Shown in pieces: positions 14,053 through 21,027 of a DNA stretch of 21,027 nt (position 1 is the stretch's first letter; every line of letters starts with the position of its first letter). Source of the stretch: an uncultured Lachnospiraceae bacterium (GTDB lineage Bacteria; Bacillota; Clostridia; Lachnospirales; Lachnospiraceae); NCBI GenBank assembly GCA_945834545.1, contig CAMAHO010000016.1:1-21027 (forward strand). The letters run 5' to 3'. Below the pieces are notes generated by a model. That model was given only the letters and a program-made list of their open reading frames with translations, was not told the DNA's origin and did not search any database. A program made the translations under genes and the position numbers.

Positions 14053-14957
14053 TGATGCAGACAGAGTTTAAGGCTCTTTTGGATGAGAAGACGAGAGAGA
14101 CAGAAAGAGTAATAGCTGCCTTTCTTCCCAAAGAGGAAGGGCACCAAAAACAGATTATGGAAGCCATGAAGTATTCCTTTCTGGCAGGTGGAAAAAGGCT
14201 GCGACCGATGATTATGCATCAGACTTACAGAATGCTGGGCGGACAGGGGGAGGAGATTGCCCCCTTTATGGCGGCCATTGAGATGATTCACTCCTACTCT
14301 CTGGTGCATGACGATTTGCCGGCAATGGATAATGATGAGTATAGGAGAGGTCACCTTACTACCTGGAAGGTATATGGAGAAGATATGGCTATACTGGCGG
14401 GTGACGGTCTACTCAACTATGCCTACGAAACTGCACTGGCAGCTATTTGTGATTGGTCACCCGACAAACAAATAAAAGGCTGCCGTGCTCTGAGTGTACT
14501 GGCCGGAAAAGCCGGTATCTATGGTATGGTGGGCGGACAGACAGTGGATGTCTTAAGCGAAAAGGCGGATGCCATCTCGGAGGAGGAACTGCTTTATATT
14601 CATGAAAACAAAACCGCAGCCCTGTTGGAGGCCTCTATGATGGTAGGAGCGATTCTGGCAGGGGCTGATGCGAATACCGTGTCGTCCTTAGAGCTTTGTG
14701 CGAAGAAAATTGGACTGGCATTCCAGATTCAGGACGATATTTTGGACATTACGGGAACTGCGGAGGAACTGGGGAAACCCATTGGCAGTGATGAAAAGAA
14801 CCATAAGCAGACCTATGTATCCATGCACGGACTGGAATACGCAGGAAAGAGAGTGGCAGATTTGACTGCGGAGGCAGTGCAGCTGCTGGATAAGCTGCCG
14901 GGGGAGAAGGAATTCCTGAGAGCACTTTTGCTATCCCTGGTGAAACGTACCAAATAA
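14052..14957 (+). CDS. ispA: Polyprenyl (farnesyl/geranyl) diphosphate synthase
   Basis: A trans-isoprenyl diphosphate synthase that condenses isopentenyl diphosphate with dimethylallyl/geranyl diphosphate, giving FPP for undecaprenyl and quinone precursors. The 301-residue product has GGKRLRPM (46-53), the first Asp-rich motif DDLPAMD (87-93), with the two-residue insert of bacterial type II FPP synthases, and the second DDILD (228-232). GGQTVDV (161-167) and GSDEKNHKQTYVS near the C-terminus also fit. Start: GTG 14049, ATG 14052 and ATG 14055 are consecutive; ATG 14052, overlapping the xseB stop, is chosen by coupling. Product length cannot be settled from sequence. It stands next to dxs, both in isoprenoid synthesis. 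Confidence 0.94.
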   Translation: MMQTEFKALLDEKTRETERVIAAFLPKEEGHQKQIMEAMKYSFLAGGKRLRPMIMHQTYRMLGGQGEEIAPFMAAIEMIHSYSLVHDDLPAMDNDEYRRGHLTTWKVYGEDMAILAGDGLLNYAYETALAAICDWSPDKQIKGCRALSVLAGKAGIYGMVGGQTVDVLSEKADAISEEELLYIHENKTAALLEASMMVGAILAGADANTVSSLELCAKKIGLAFQIQDDILDITGTAEELGKPIGSDEKNHKQTYVSMHGLEYAGKRVADLTAEAVQLLDKLPGEKEFLRALLLSLVKRTK

Positions 14958-15009
14958 GCCATCCTGGGATTTCGTTCGAAAGCCTGTAATAGAGAGAAGT
15001 GTAGTTACC

Positions 15010-16896
15010 ATGTTACTTGATAGAATCGAAAAAGCCAACGATATTAAGAAAATAGAAGCCAAGGATTATCCACAGCTAGCACAGGAAATCCGTCAGTTTC
15101 TGATCGAGAAAATCAGTGTCACGGGCGGGCATTTGGGTCCCAATCTGGGAACCGTAGAGCTTACCATGGCCTTGCATTTGGCCTTTAACTTGCCCACAGA
15201 CAAGATTATCTGGGATGTGGGGCATCAGTCCTATACCCACAAACTGTTGTCCGGACGGAAGGATGGCTTTGATACCTTACGTCAATTTGGCGGCATGAGC
15301 GGCTTCCCTAAGCGAAAGGAAAGTGATTTCGATGTCTTTGATACAGGACACAGCTCCACCTCCATCTCTGCCGGAATGGGAATTGCCCTGGCAAGAGATA
15401 TGAAGGGACAGGACTTTAATGTCATCTCCGTCATAGGAGACGGTGCCCTAACCGGGGGTATGGCTTATGAAGCCATGAACAATGCCGGTAAGATGGAGAC
15501 CAACTTCATCATTGTGTTAAACGATAACAATATGTCCATCTCTGAAAATGTGGGTGGAATGAGCAAATATCTCAATGACATTCGTACAACAGACGGCTAC
15601 CTGGGACTAAAGGAAGGGGTTTACAATGCCTTGATTGGAAAGCCGGTAGGGCAGAAGGTGATTAGCGGTATCCGAAAGGTAAAGAGCAGTGTAAAGCAGC
15701 TTATGATACCGGGGATGCTTTTTGAGGAGTTGGGTCTTACCTACTTAGGACCGGTGGACGGACATGACATACAGGCTATGGTAAAGGCCTTTGAAGAGGC
15801 CAAGAGAACGGATAAGGCAGTTTTGGTTCACGTCATCACGGAAAAAGGAAAGGGGTATTTGCCGGCGCAGAAGCATCCGGCCAGATTCCACGGAACGGCT
15901 CCTTTTGATGTGGAGACCGGTGTGCCCTTGTCAAAGACGAAACCTAGTTACACCGATATCTTTTCTACGGTGATGTGCAAGCTGGGGCAGCGAAATGAAA
16001 ATGTTGTGGCAGTGACCGCGGCTATGCCGGATGGTACAGGCTTAAAACGGTTTCACAATATGTATCCGGACCGGTTTTTTGATGTAGGGATTGCGGAGCC
16101 CCATGCAGTGACCTTTGCAGCAGGGTTGGCATCCCAGGGGATGTTGCCGGTGGTGGCGGTGTACTCCTCCTTTTTACAGAGAGCCTATGACCAGATTTTA
16201 CACGATGTCTGCCTCCAGAATCTGCCGGTGGTGTTTGCCATTGACAGGGCAGGGCTTGTGGGCAGTGACGGGGAGACTCACCAAGGGATCTTTGATTTTA
16301 CCTATCTCACGGGAATCCCCAATATGACTGTTATGGCCCCCAAAAACCTTTGGGAACTTTCCGATATGATGAAGTTTGCACTTTCCCTGGATGCCCCTGC
16401 GGCAGTTCGGTACCCAAGAGGTGAGGCTTATGATGGGCTGGAGGAGCATCGAAGCCCCATGGAGCTTGGAAAAGGGGAATGGATCGTTACGGAAGGAGAG
16501 CTGGCCTTACTTGCCATTGGCAGCATGGTGAAGGAAGCTGTGCAGGTGAGGGAGTTGTTGGCCAAGAAGGGGATTCAGGCAAGAATCTTCAATGCCAGAT
16601 TTGCAAAGCCCATTGATGAGGAAGCGGTTTTACTTGCCAGAAAGGAATGCCGGTGGATTGTCACTATGGAGGAAAATGTAGCCACCGGTGGCTACGGAGA
16701 GAAGGTATTGGATTGTCTGAATCGAAACGGAAATCAGTCTGGTGTCTTAACCATTGCCTTGCCGGATACCTATGTAGAGCATGGTAATGTGGAGCTCTTA
16801 AAGAGAGAGCTTGGAGTGGACCCGGAGGGGATAGTACAGCGGATTTTGGAGTATATAGGATATGAAGGAACGGTTGGATGTGATACTTGTGAATAA
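15010..16896 (+). CDS. dxs: 1-deoxy-D-xylulose-5-phosphate synthase
   Basis: Dxs condenses pyruvate and glyceraldehyde 3-phosphate, the first step of the MEP isoprenoid route, with thiamine diphosphate and Mg2+. The 628-residue transketolase-like product is of normal length. It shows GGHLGPNLG (39-47), WDVGHQSYTHK (68-78), the cofactor motif GDGALTGG (143-150) through NDN (171-173), LGPVDGHD (246-253), catalytic Glu E363 in VGIAEPHAVTFAAGLA, and DRAGLVGSDGETHQG (412-426). The Shine-Dalgarno site is modest (AGAGAGAAG), 52 bp after ispA. Its 3' end overlaps tlyA by 35 bp, and the last residues (TVGCDTCE) are read from the tlyA start region. It likely supplies the ispA product pathway. Confidence 0.97.
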   Translation: MLLDRIEKANDIKKIEAKDYPQLAQEIRQFLIEKISVTGGHLGPNLGTVELTMALHLAFNLPTDKIIWDVGHQSYTHKLLSGRKDGFDTLRQFGGMSGFPKRKESDFDVFDTGHSSTSISAGMGIALARDMKGQDFNVISVIGDGALTGGMAYEAMNNAGKMETNFIIVLNDNNMSISENVGGMSKYLNDIRTTDGYLGLKEGVYNALIGKPVGQKVISGIRKVKSSVKQLMIPGMLFEELGLTYLGPVDGHDIQAMVKAFEEAKRTDKAVLVHVITEKGKGYLPAQKHPARFHGTAPFDVETGVPLSKTKPSYTDIFSTVMCKLGQRNENVVAVTAAMPDGTGLKRFHNMYPDRFFDVGIAEPHAVTFAAGLASQGMLPVVAVYSSFLQRAYDQILHDVCLQNLPVVFAIDRAGLVGSDGETHQGIFDFTYLTGIPNMTVMAPKNLWELSDMMKFALSLDAPAAVRYPRGEAYDGLEEHRSPMELGKGEWIVTEGELALLAIGSMVKEAVQVRELLAKKGIQARIFNARFAKPIDEEAVLLARKECRWIVTMEENVATGGYGEKVLDCLNRNGNQSGVLTIALPDTYVEHGNVELLKRELGVDPEGIVQRILEYIGYEGTVGCDTCE

Positions 16897-17740
16897 AGGG
16901 CTGGCTCCCTCCAGAGAGAAGGCTAAGGCTATAATAATGGCCGGGAAGGTCTACGTAGACGGACAAAAGGAGGACAAGCCGGGGACCGGATTCCACGAGG
17001 AAAAAGTGAAGATAGAGGTCAGAGGCGAGACCCAGCGATATGTCAGCCGGGGAGGGTTGAAGCTGGAAAAGGCTATGCAGTGCTTTCCCATTGTACTTAC
17101 GGACTGCGTTTGTATGGACATTGGCGCCTCCACAGGAGGGTTCACAGACTGTATGCTTCAAAACGGAGCAAGTAAGGTATATTCTGTGGATGTGGGACAC
17201 GGGCAGTTAGCCTGGAAACTGCGTCAGGATGAACGCGTGGTTTGTATGGAGCAGACAAATTTCCGTTATATGAAGCCGGAGGATATCGCAGACACCTTGG
17301 ATTTTGCCAGCGTGGATGTGTCCTTTATCTCCTTGACTAAAATTCTGATTCCTGCACGTAATTTACTAAAGATCGGTGGACAAATGGTATGCCTGATTAA
17401 GCCACAGTTTGAGGCAGGCCGTGAAAAGGTGGGAAAAAACGGGGTTGTAAGAGAGGAATCCGTCCACAAGGAAGTGATTGAGAAGATCGTTACCTACGCA
17501 GATTTGGTTGGGTTTGAGGTAAAAGGACTAGAATATTCCCCAATCAAAGGACCGGAGGGAAATATAGAGTATCTTGTGTTTTTGGAGAAAAAGCCGGAAG
17601 AAGAGGCAATTCTGGCGTTGCAGGAAAAAGAGGCAGAAGATCTCTTGGCAAAAACAATTGGCGAGGGAAATGGCTTGGCCGACGCAGAGTTATGGAAAAA
17701 AACCATCAGTCAGTTGGTCACAGACTCTCACGGTTTATAA
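16862..17740 (+). CDS. tlyA: TlyA-family rRNA 2'-O-methyltransferase / hemolysin-like protein (YqxC)
   Basis: TlyA proteins have an N-terminal S4 RNA-binding domain and a C-terminal FtsJ-like methyltransferase. Characterised members 2'-O-methylate 16S/23S rRNA cytidines; the hemolysin label is historical. The 292-residue product shows the S4 region ERLDVILVNKGLAPSREKAK then AGKVYVDG (3-34), RYVSRGGLKLEKA (59-71), the SAM motif DIGASTGGFTD (86-96), FASVDVSFISL (148-158) and CLIKPQFEAGRE (177-188). These include the likely catalytic Lys and Asp residues. ATG 16862 lies within dxs (35-bp overlap), with GGAG 10 nt upstream inside dxs. B. subtilis yqxC has the same place between dxs and argR. The exact rRNA target is not provable here. 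Confidence 0.95.
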   Translation: MKERLDVILVNKGLAPSREKAKAIIMAGKVYVDGQKEDKPGTGFHEEKVKIEVRGETQRYVSRGGLKLEKAMQCFPIVLTDCVCMDIGASTGGFTDCMLQNGASKVYSVDVGHGQLAWKLRQDERVVCMEQTNFRYMKPEDIADTLDFASVDVSFISLTKILIPARNLLKIGGQMVCLIKPQFEAGREKVGKNGVVREESVHKEVIEKIVTYADLVGFEVKGLEYSPIKGPEGNIEYLVFLEKKPEEEAILALQEKEAEDLLAKTIGEGNGLADAELWKKTISQLVTDSHGL

Positions 17741-17772
17741 GGGTTTGAGGAAGAGAAGAGGAACAAGGCAGG

Positions 17773-18615
17773 ATGCATTTTCTGATATATACCAATAAAT
17801 TGAAGGACCTGGAGTTGGAGTTCACAAAATCTGTTCAGGCGTATCTGCAGGAGAAGGGACAGGCCAGTACCCTTTGTGTAAAGGAGTTTGATGAAGCAAC
17901 AAGCCTAAGTCACTTTACACTGCCTGAGGCAGATGTCATGCTGGTGCTTGGTGGTGACGGCACCGTTTTGGAGGCTGCAAGAGATGCAGGGGATAGGACA
18001 CTTCCCATGGTGGGGGTGAATCTGGGAACTCTGGGATATTTATCTGAAATTGAGAAGAAAGATGTGTTTATTGCCATTGACAGGATACTGTCCGGAGATT
18101 ATAAGAAGGAAAGCCGCATGATGCTGGAGGGGAGCATCCGGAAAAAGAACGGTAAAAGCTGGGTGCAAAGAGCCTTAAATGATATGGTCATTTCCAGGAC
18201 AGAATCCATACATATCGTGGATATCAGGATTTCGGTCAACGGTCAGTTCTTGCACGAGTACCACGCGGATGGAGTCATTGTTACTACAGCAACAGGTTCT
18301 ACCGGATATAATCTGTCAGCAGGAGGACCCATCGTAGAGCCAACTGCAAAGCTGATGATTTTGACCCCCATTTGTCCCCATACCTTGAATCAGCGGAGCA
18401 TTGTATTATCCCCGGAGGATGAGATTGAAATCTCTATCTCACCCAGAGGCGATATACCTGCACCGAAGGTCGAGGTGGCGGCAGACGGCACCTCCTTTGG
18501 AAGAGTGGAGCCGGGGGACAAAATTATCATAAAAAAAGCAGAAAAGACTGTGGAGTTGATTCAGCTGGGGCAGAGAAGCTTTCTGGAGATTCTGCATCAG
18601 AAGATGAAGGATTAG
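17773..18615 (+). CDS. nadK: NAD kinase
   Basis: NadK phosphorylates NAD+ to NADP+ with ATP or polyphosphate. The 280-residue product has a short Rossmann-like N-terminus (MHFLIYTNKLKD), the signature GGDGTVLEAAR (60-70; D62 is the expected catalytic base) and VGVNLGTLGYL. Further family motifs are ALNDMVISR, HADGVIVTTATGSTGYNLSAGGPI and PICPHTLNQRSIVL. Length is normal (about 260-300). The start is ATG 17773 with GGCAGG upstream, 32 bp after tlyA. nadK commonly occurs between tlyA and argR in clostridia, and the sequence agrees. Confidence 0.96.
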   Translation: MHFLIYTNKLKDLELEFTKSVQAYLQEKGQASTLCVKEFDEATSLSHFTLPEADVMLVLGGDGTVLEAARDAGDRTLPMVGVNLGTLGYLSEIEKKDVFIAIDRILSGDYKKESRMMLEGSIRKKNGKSWVQRALNDMVISRTESIHIVDIRISVNGQFLHEYHADGVIVTTATGSTGYNLSAGGPIVEPTAKLMILTPICPHTLNQRSIVLSPEDEIEISISPRGDIPAPKVEVAADGTSFGRVEPGDKIIIKKAEKTVELIQLGQRSFLEILHQKMKD

Positions 18616-18635
18616 CCGGCTGATTAGGGGAAGAT

Positions 18636-19085
18636 ATGAAGAAGACAAGACAGCAAAAAATCATTGAGATTATTGAAAACAGGGCGATTGAGACACAGGA
18701 GGAACTGGCTGAGGCCTTGAAGGCAGAAGGCTATGAGGTGACTCAATCTACTGTTTCCAGGGATATTCGTCAGTTAAAGCTTACCAAGGTGACCTCTTCT
18801 GAGGGAAAACAGAGGTATTCTGTAGTTCACAAGGAGAAAGCGAATCTGGGCGACCGCTACATTCGTGTCTTTCGGGAAGGCTTTGTATCTATGGAGGAAG
18901 CACAGAATATTCTGGTGATTCGTACGGTAAGCGGTATGGCTATGGCTGTGGCAGCAGCTATCGACGCCATGCAGTTTCCGGAGGTGGTAGGCTGTATTGC
19001 CGGAGATGATACCATTATGGCAGCAATCAAGACCGTTGAGGACACCTATGGTATTATGGAGAAGCTGCGCCAGTATCTGGAGTAG
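18636..19085 (+). CDS. argR: Arginine repressor ArgR/AhrC
   Basis: ArgR is a hexameric, arginine-binding regulator that represses arginine synthesis and activates catabolism. The 149-residue product has the N-terminal winged helix (1-70; TQEELAEALKAEGYEVTQST then VSRDIRQLKLTKV, with the SR contact pair 41-42). The C-terminal domain (about 75-149) shows IRTVSGMAMAVAAAIDAM and GCIAGDDTIMAAI; GDDT (123-126) lies in the arginine-binding site. The ATG follows AGGGGAAG. Position between nadK and recN matches clostridial synteny. No convincing ARG box was found next to it. Confidence 0.96.
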   Translation: MKKTRQQKIIEIIENRAIETQEELAEALKAEGYEVTQSTVSRDIRQLKLTKVTSSEGKQRYSVVHKEKANLGDRYIRVFREGFVSMEEAQNILVIRTVSGMAMAVAAAIDAMQFPEVVGCIAGDDTIMAAIKTVEDTYGIMEKLRQYLE

Positions 19086-19228
19086 AGTACTTTGCCAGCT
19101 TTGTTACCGCTACGGTGCGATTAGAGCGAAAGCGCGTCTGCAAGTAAATATACAAATCCGTGGCGGGTAGAAAATTTCGATATGGGAGATAGAAAAACAG
19201 GTTGGTTGAAGGGTGAAGGAGAACAACT

Positions 19229-20899
19229 ATGCTACAAACCCTACATGTGAAAAATTTAGCTTTGGTGGATGAGACCGAGGTGGAGTTCGGCCCGGGATTA
19301 AACATCTTAACCGGAGAGACCGGTGCCGGTAAGTCCTTGATACTGGGATCGGTGAACCTGGCCTTAGGCGGACGCTTTGACAAGGATATGCTGCGAAAGG
19401 GAGCAGATACCGCCCTGGTAGAGCTTATCTTTACGGAGACCGAGGCAGCCCGGGAAAAACTGCTGGAAATGGATATTGAGCCGGATCCGGAAGGCTGTAT
19501 CCTGCTTAGCAGGAAATTACAGACGACAAAGAGCAGCTGTAAGATTAACGGAGAGACTGTGACTGCAAAGCAGATGAAGGAGCTGGGAGAGCTGCTGCTG
19601 GATATTCATGGCCAGCACGAGCATCAGTCCCTGTTAAAAAAGACAAAGCACAGAGAGTTTTTAGATGCCTACGCAGGCGAGGAATTACTAGCACCCTTAG
19701 AAGCCTGCAGCCTGGCTTATGCAAAGGTGAGGGAGCTTGAGAAGGAGCTTTCAAAGGAAACCTTGGATGATAAGGAGAAGGCCAGAGAACTGGCGCTGGC
19801 GGAGTTTGAATGGAAGGAAATTGAAGACGCGAATCTAAAGATAGGGGAGGACGAAACCCTTGAGGCAGACTACCTAAGAATGGTTCATGCTCAGAAAATC
19901 ATGGAGGAACTGGCAAGAACCTATTCCTATACCGGTTCGCAGAGGGAAAGCGGTGCCAGTGACTGCATCAGTATTGGAGTGCGGGCGTTAGAAAGTGTAT
20001 CGGGCTTTGATGAGAAGATTGAGAATTTGTACCAGCAGCTGCTGCAGATTGACAGTCTGCTGTCTGATTTTAACAGTGATTTGTCCAGATATATGTCATC
20101 CTTGGAGTTTGAGGAGGAGACCTTCCGGGAGACAGAAGACAGGTTAAATACCATAAATCGCTTAAAAGAGAAATACGGCAACACCATTGAGGAAATACTT
20201 GCCTATGCTGAGAACAAAAGAGCCTATGTGGAAAAAATGCAGAATTACGATGCCTACATAGAGGAGAAAAAGAAGGAACTGGCACTTGCACAGGAGAAAC
20301 TTGGGCAGTGCAGCGAAGCAATATCCGACATTCGAAGAAAAACGGCTCTTGTCTTTGAAAAGGAGCTTACGAAGATTTTGCTGGACTTAAATTTTCTGTC
20401 GGTGGATTTCAAGGTTCAGATGGAGCCCTTGGAGAAAATCACCTCCTTCGGCGGTGATGATGTGGAGTTTATGATTTCCTTAAATCCCGGGGAAAGCAGA
20501 AAGCCCTTAAGCCAGGTAGTCAGTGGCGGTGAATTGTCCCGGATTATGCTGGCCATCAAGACCATGCTGGCCGGTATGGACGATATAGAAACCTTGATAT
20601 TTGATGAGATTGATGCCGGTATCAGCGGCAGAACGGCCTGGAAGGTATCCGAAAGGTTACATATTGCTGCAAAGAAGCACCAGGTCATTTGTATCACCCA
20701 TCTGCCTCAAATCGCAGCTATGGCAGACACTCATTTCGTGATTGAAAAATCTGCCAATGAGGATGTAACAACCAGCAGCATTAAGCGTCTAAATGAAGAC
20801 GGCGAAATCAGAGAGCTTGCCCGACTGCTTGGCAGTGATGACTACACCGAGGCAGCCCTGGAAAACGCCAAAGCCCTAAAGAAGCAGGCCAGAGGATAG
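19229..20899 (+). CDS. recN: DNA repair protein RecN
   Basis: RecN is an SMC-like ATPase that acts at double-strand breaks. The 556-residue product shows Walker A GETGAGKS (29-36) and the family start LQTLHVKNLALVDETEVEFGPGLNILTG. The Q-loop region DIHGQHEHQSLL is near 125. Long heptad-rich helices at about 150-370 form a coiled coil. The signature VVSGGELSRIMLAIKTMLAG lies at about 429-448 and Walker B LIFDEIDAGISG at about 455-466. CITHLPQIAAMAD near 489 fits the switch. Length is normal for the family (about 553-576). ATG 19229 has GAAGGAGAA upstream. In B. subtilis spoIVB and spo0A follow; the window ends before them. Confidence 0.97.
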   Translation: MLQTLHVKNLALVDETEVEFGPGLNILTGETGAGKSLILGSVNLALGGRFDKDMLRKGADTALVELIFTETEAAREKLLEMDIEPDPEGCILLSRKLQTTKSSCKINGETVTAKQMKELGELLLDIHGQHEHQSLLKKTKHREFLDAYAGEELLAPLEACSLAYAKVRELEKELSKETLDDKEKARELALAEFEWKEIEDANLKIGEDETLEADYLRMVHAQKIMEELARTYSYTGSQRESGASDCISIGVRALESVSGFDEKIENLYQQLLQIDSLLSDFNSDLSRYMSSLEFEEETFRETEDRLNTINRLKEKYGNTIEEILAYAENKRAYVEKMQNYDAYIEEKKKELALAQEKLGQCSEAISDIRRKTALVFEKELTKILLDLNFLSVDFKVQMEPLEKITSFGGDDVEFMISLNPGESRKPLSQVVSGGELSRIMLAIKTMLAGMDDIETLIFDEIDAGISGRTAWKVSERLHIAAKKHQVICITHLPQIAAMADTHFVIEKSANEDVTTSSIKRLNEDGEIRELARLLGSDDYTEAALENAKALKKQARG

Positions 20900-20906
20900 A
20901 GTGTGT

Positions 20907-20951
20907 ACCACCGGGGACGGTAATATCCGGCTTTTTGTCTGTCCCCCTGGT
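20907..20951. repeat. Palindromic GGGGAC repeat after recN (possible weak terminator)
   Basis: ACCACCGGGGACGG (20907-20920) pairs with CTGTCCCCCTGGT (20939-20951) through ACCA/TGGT, then a C bulge and C-C mismatch, then GGGGAC/GTCCCC with a G-U and G-C end. The loop holds CTTTTT. A small inner stem CCGG/CCGG (20911-20914/20927-20930) before the T-run could act as a weak terminator. The right arm and flank resemble 8832-8852. The remaining sequence to 21027 is GC-rich, repeats GGTCC/GGACC in inverted fashion, and shows no gene. Confidence 0.55.
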
Positions 20952-21027
20952 CCAGCCACCCTGTCACTCCGGGACCGCTCGTTTTCTACTCCTCGCACGC
21001 ACTGATTCGCTCCGGCTCCTGCGCAAC

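Noticed and set aside
16664..17200. Minus-strand open frame (178 codons) across dxs and tlyA
   Set aside because: It spans two clearly coding plus-strand genes and shows no protein motif or start signal.
19138..19157. Possible ARG box TGCAAGTAAATATACAAA between argR and recN
   Set aside because: It resembles the AT-rich operator loosely, but the half-site spacing does not fit the ARG box and symmetry is poor. I would not claim autoregulation.
19086..19228. 143-bp argR-recN gap with small hairpins (ACCG/CGGT at about 19106-19116)
   Set aside because: The stems are short, no T-run follows and no good promoter or LexA-type site was found. I see no supported feature there.

Overview
The window is about 21 kb of chromosomal DNA from a spore-forming Clostridia, most likely a Lachnospiraceae-type gut anaerobe. 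The evidence is a complete spoIIIA cluster, a B. subtilis-like nusB-xseA-xseB-ispA-dxs-tlyA-nadK-argR-recN run, strong Shine-Dalgarno sites, frequent GTG/TTG starts and moderate GC. Every convincing gene is on the plus strand. I see no rRNA, tRNA, CRISPR array, prophage or insertion sequence. No stretch longer than about 150 bases lacks a gene.

Layout. (1) 1-2890: a two-component system (OmpR-type regulator plus a large multi-membrane-span histidine kinase) behind a near-ideal sigma-A promoter and closed by a clear intrinsic terminator. (2) 2898-7586: spoIIIAA to spoIIIAH, encoding the mother-cell half of the SpoIIIA-SpoIIQ 'feeding tube' channel that keeps the forespore active after engulfment. 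A sigma-E-like promoter precedes spoIIIAA and a second, near-consensus one precedes spoIIIAH. (3) 7615-11747: deoB (phosphopentomutase), prfC (release factor 3) and a transglutaminase-like lipoprotein. These occupy the position held by accB-accC in B. subtilis. (4) 11733-20899: an asp23/yqhY-like gene, nusB, xseA, xseB, ispA, dxs, tlyA, nadK, argR and recN, starting from an extended -10 promoter. The genes are tightly packed, with 8-bp, 8-bp, 1-bp and 35-bp overlaps that suggest translational coupling. folD, found between nusB and xseA in B. subtilis, is absent here. (5) 20900-21027: structured, GC-rich sequence with a palindromic repeat related to one between deoB and prfC.

Most genes are ordinary housekeeping or sporulation genes. 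The part most worth a second look is the spoIIIA cluster. SpoIIIAF is only 62 residues (two membrane spans, no room for the usual ring-building domain). SpoIIIAG lacks the long insert that forms the large beta-ring in B. subtilis. SpoIIIAE has no N-terminal signal peptide. The spoIIIAA frame runs 128 bp into spoIIIAB. Together these suggest a pared-down channel architecture. I do not see a wholly new multi-gene system; the reduced SpoIIIA machine and its two-promoter control are the best candidates for novelty.
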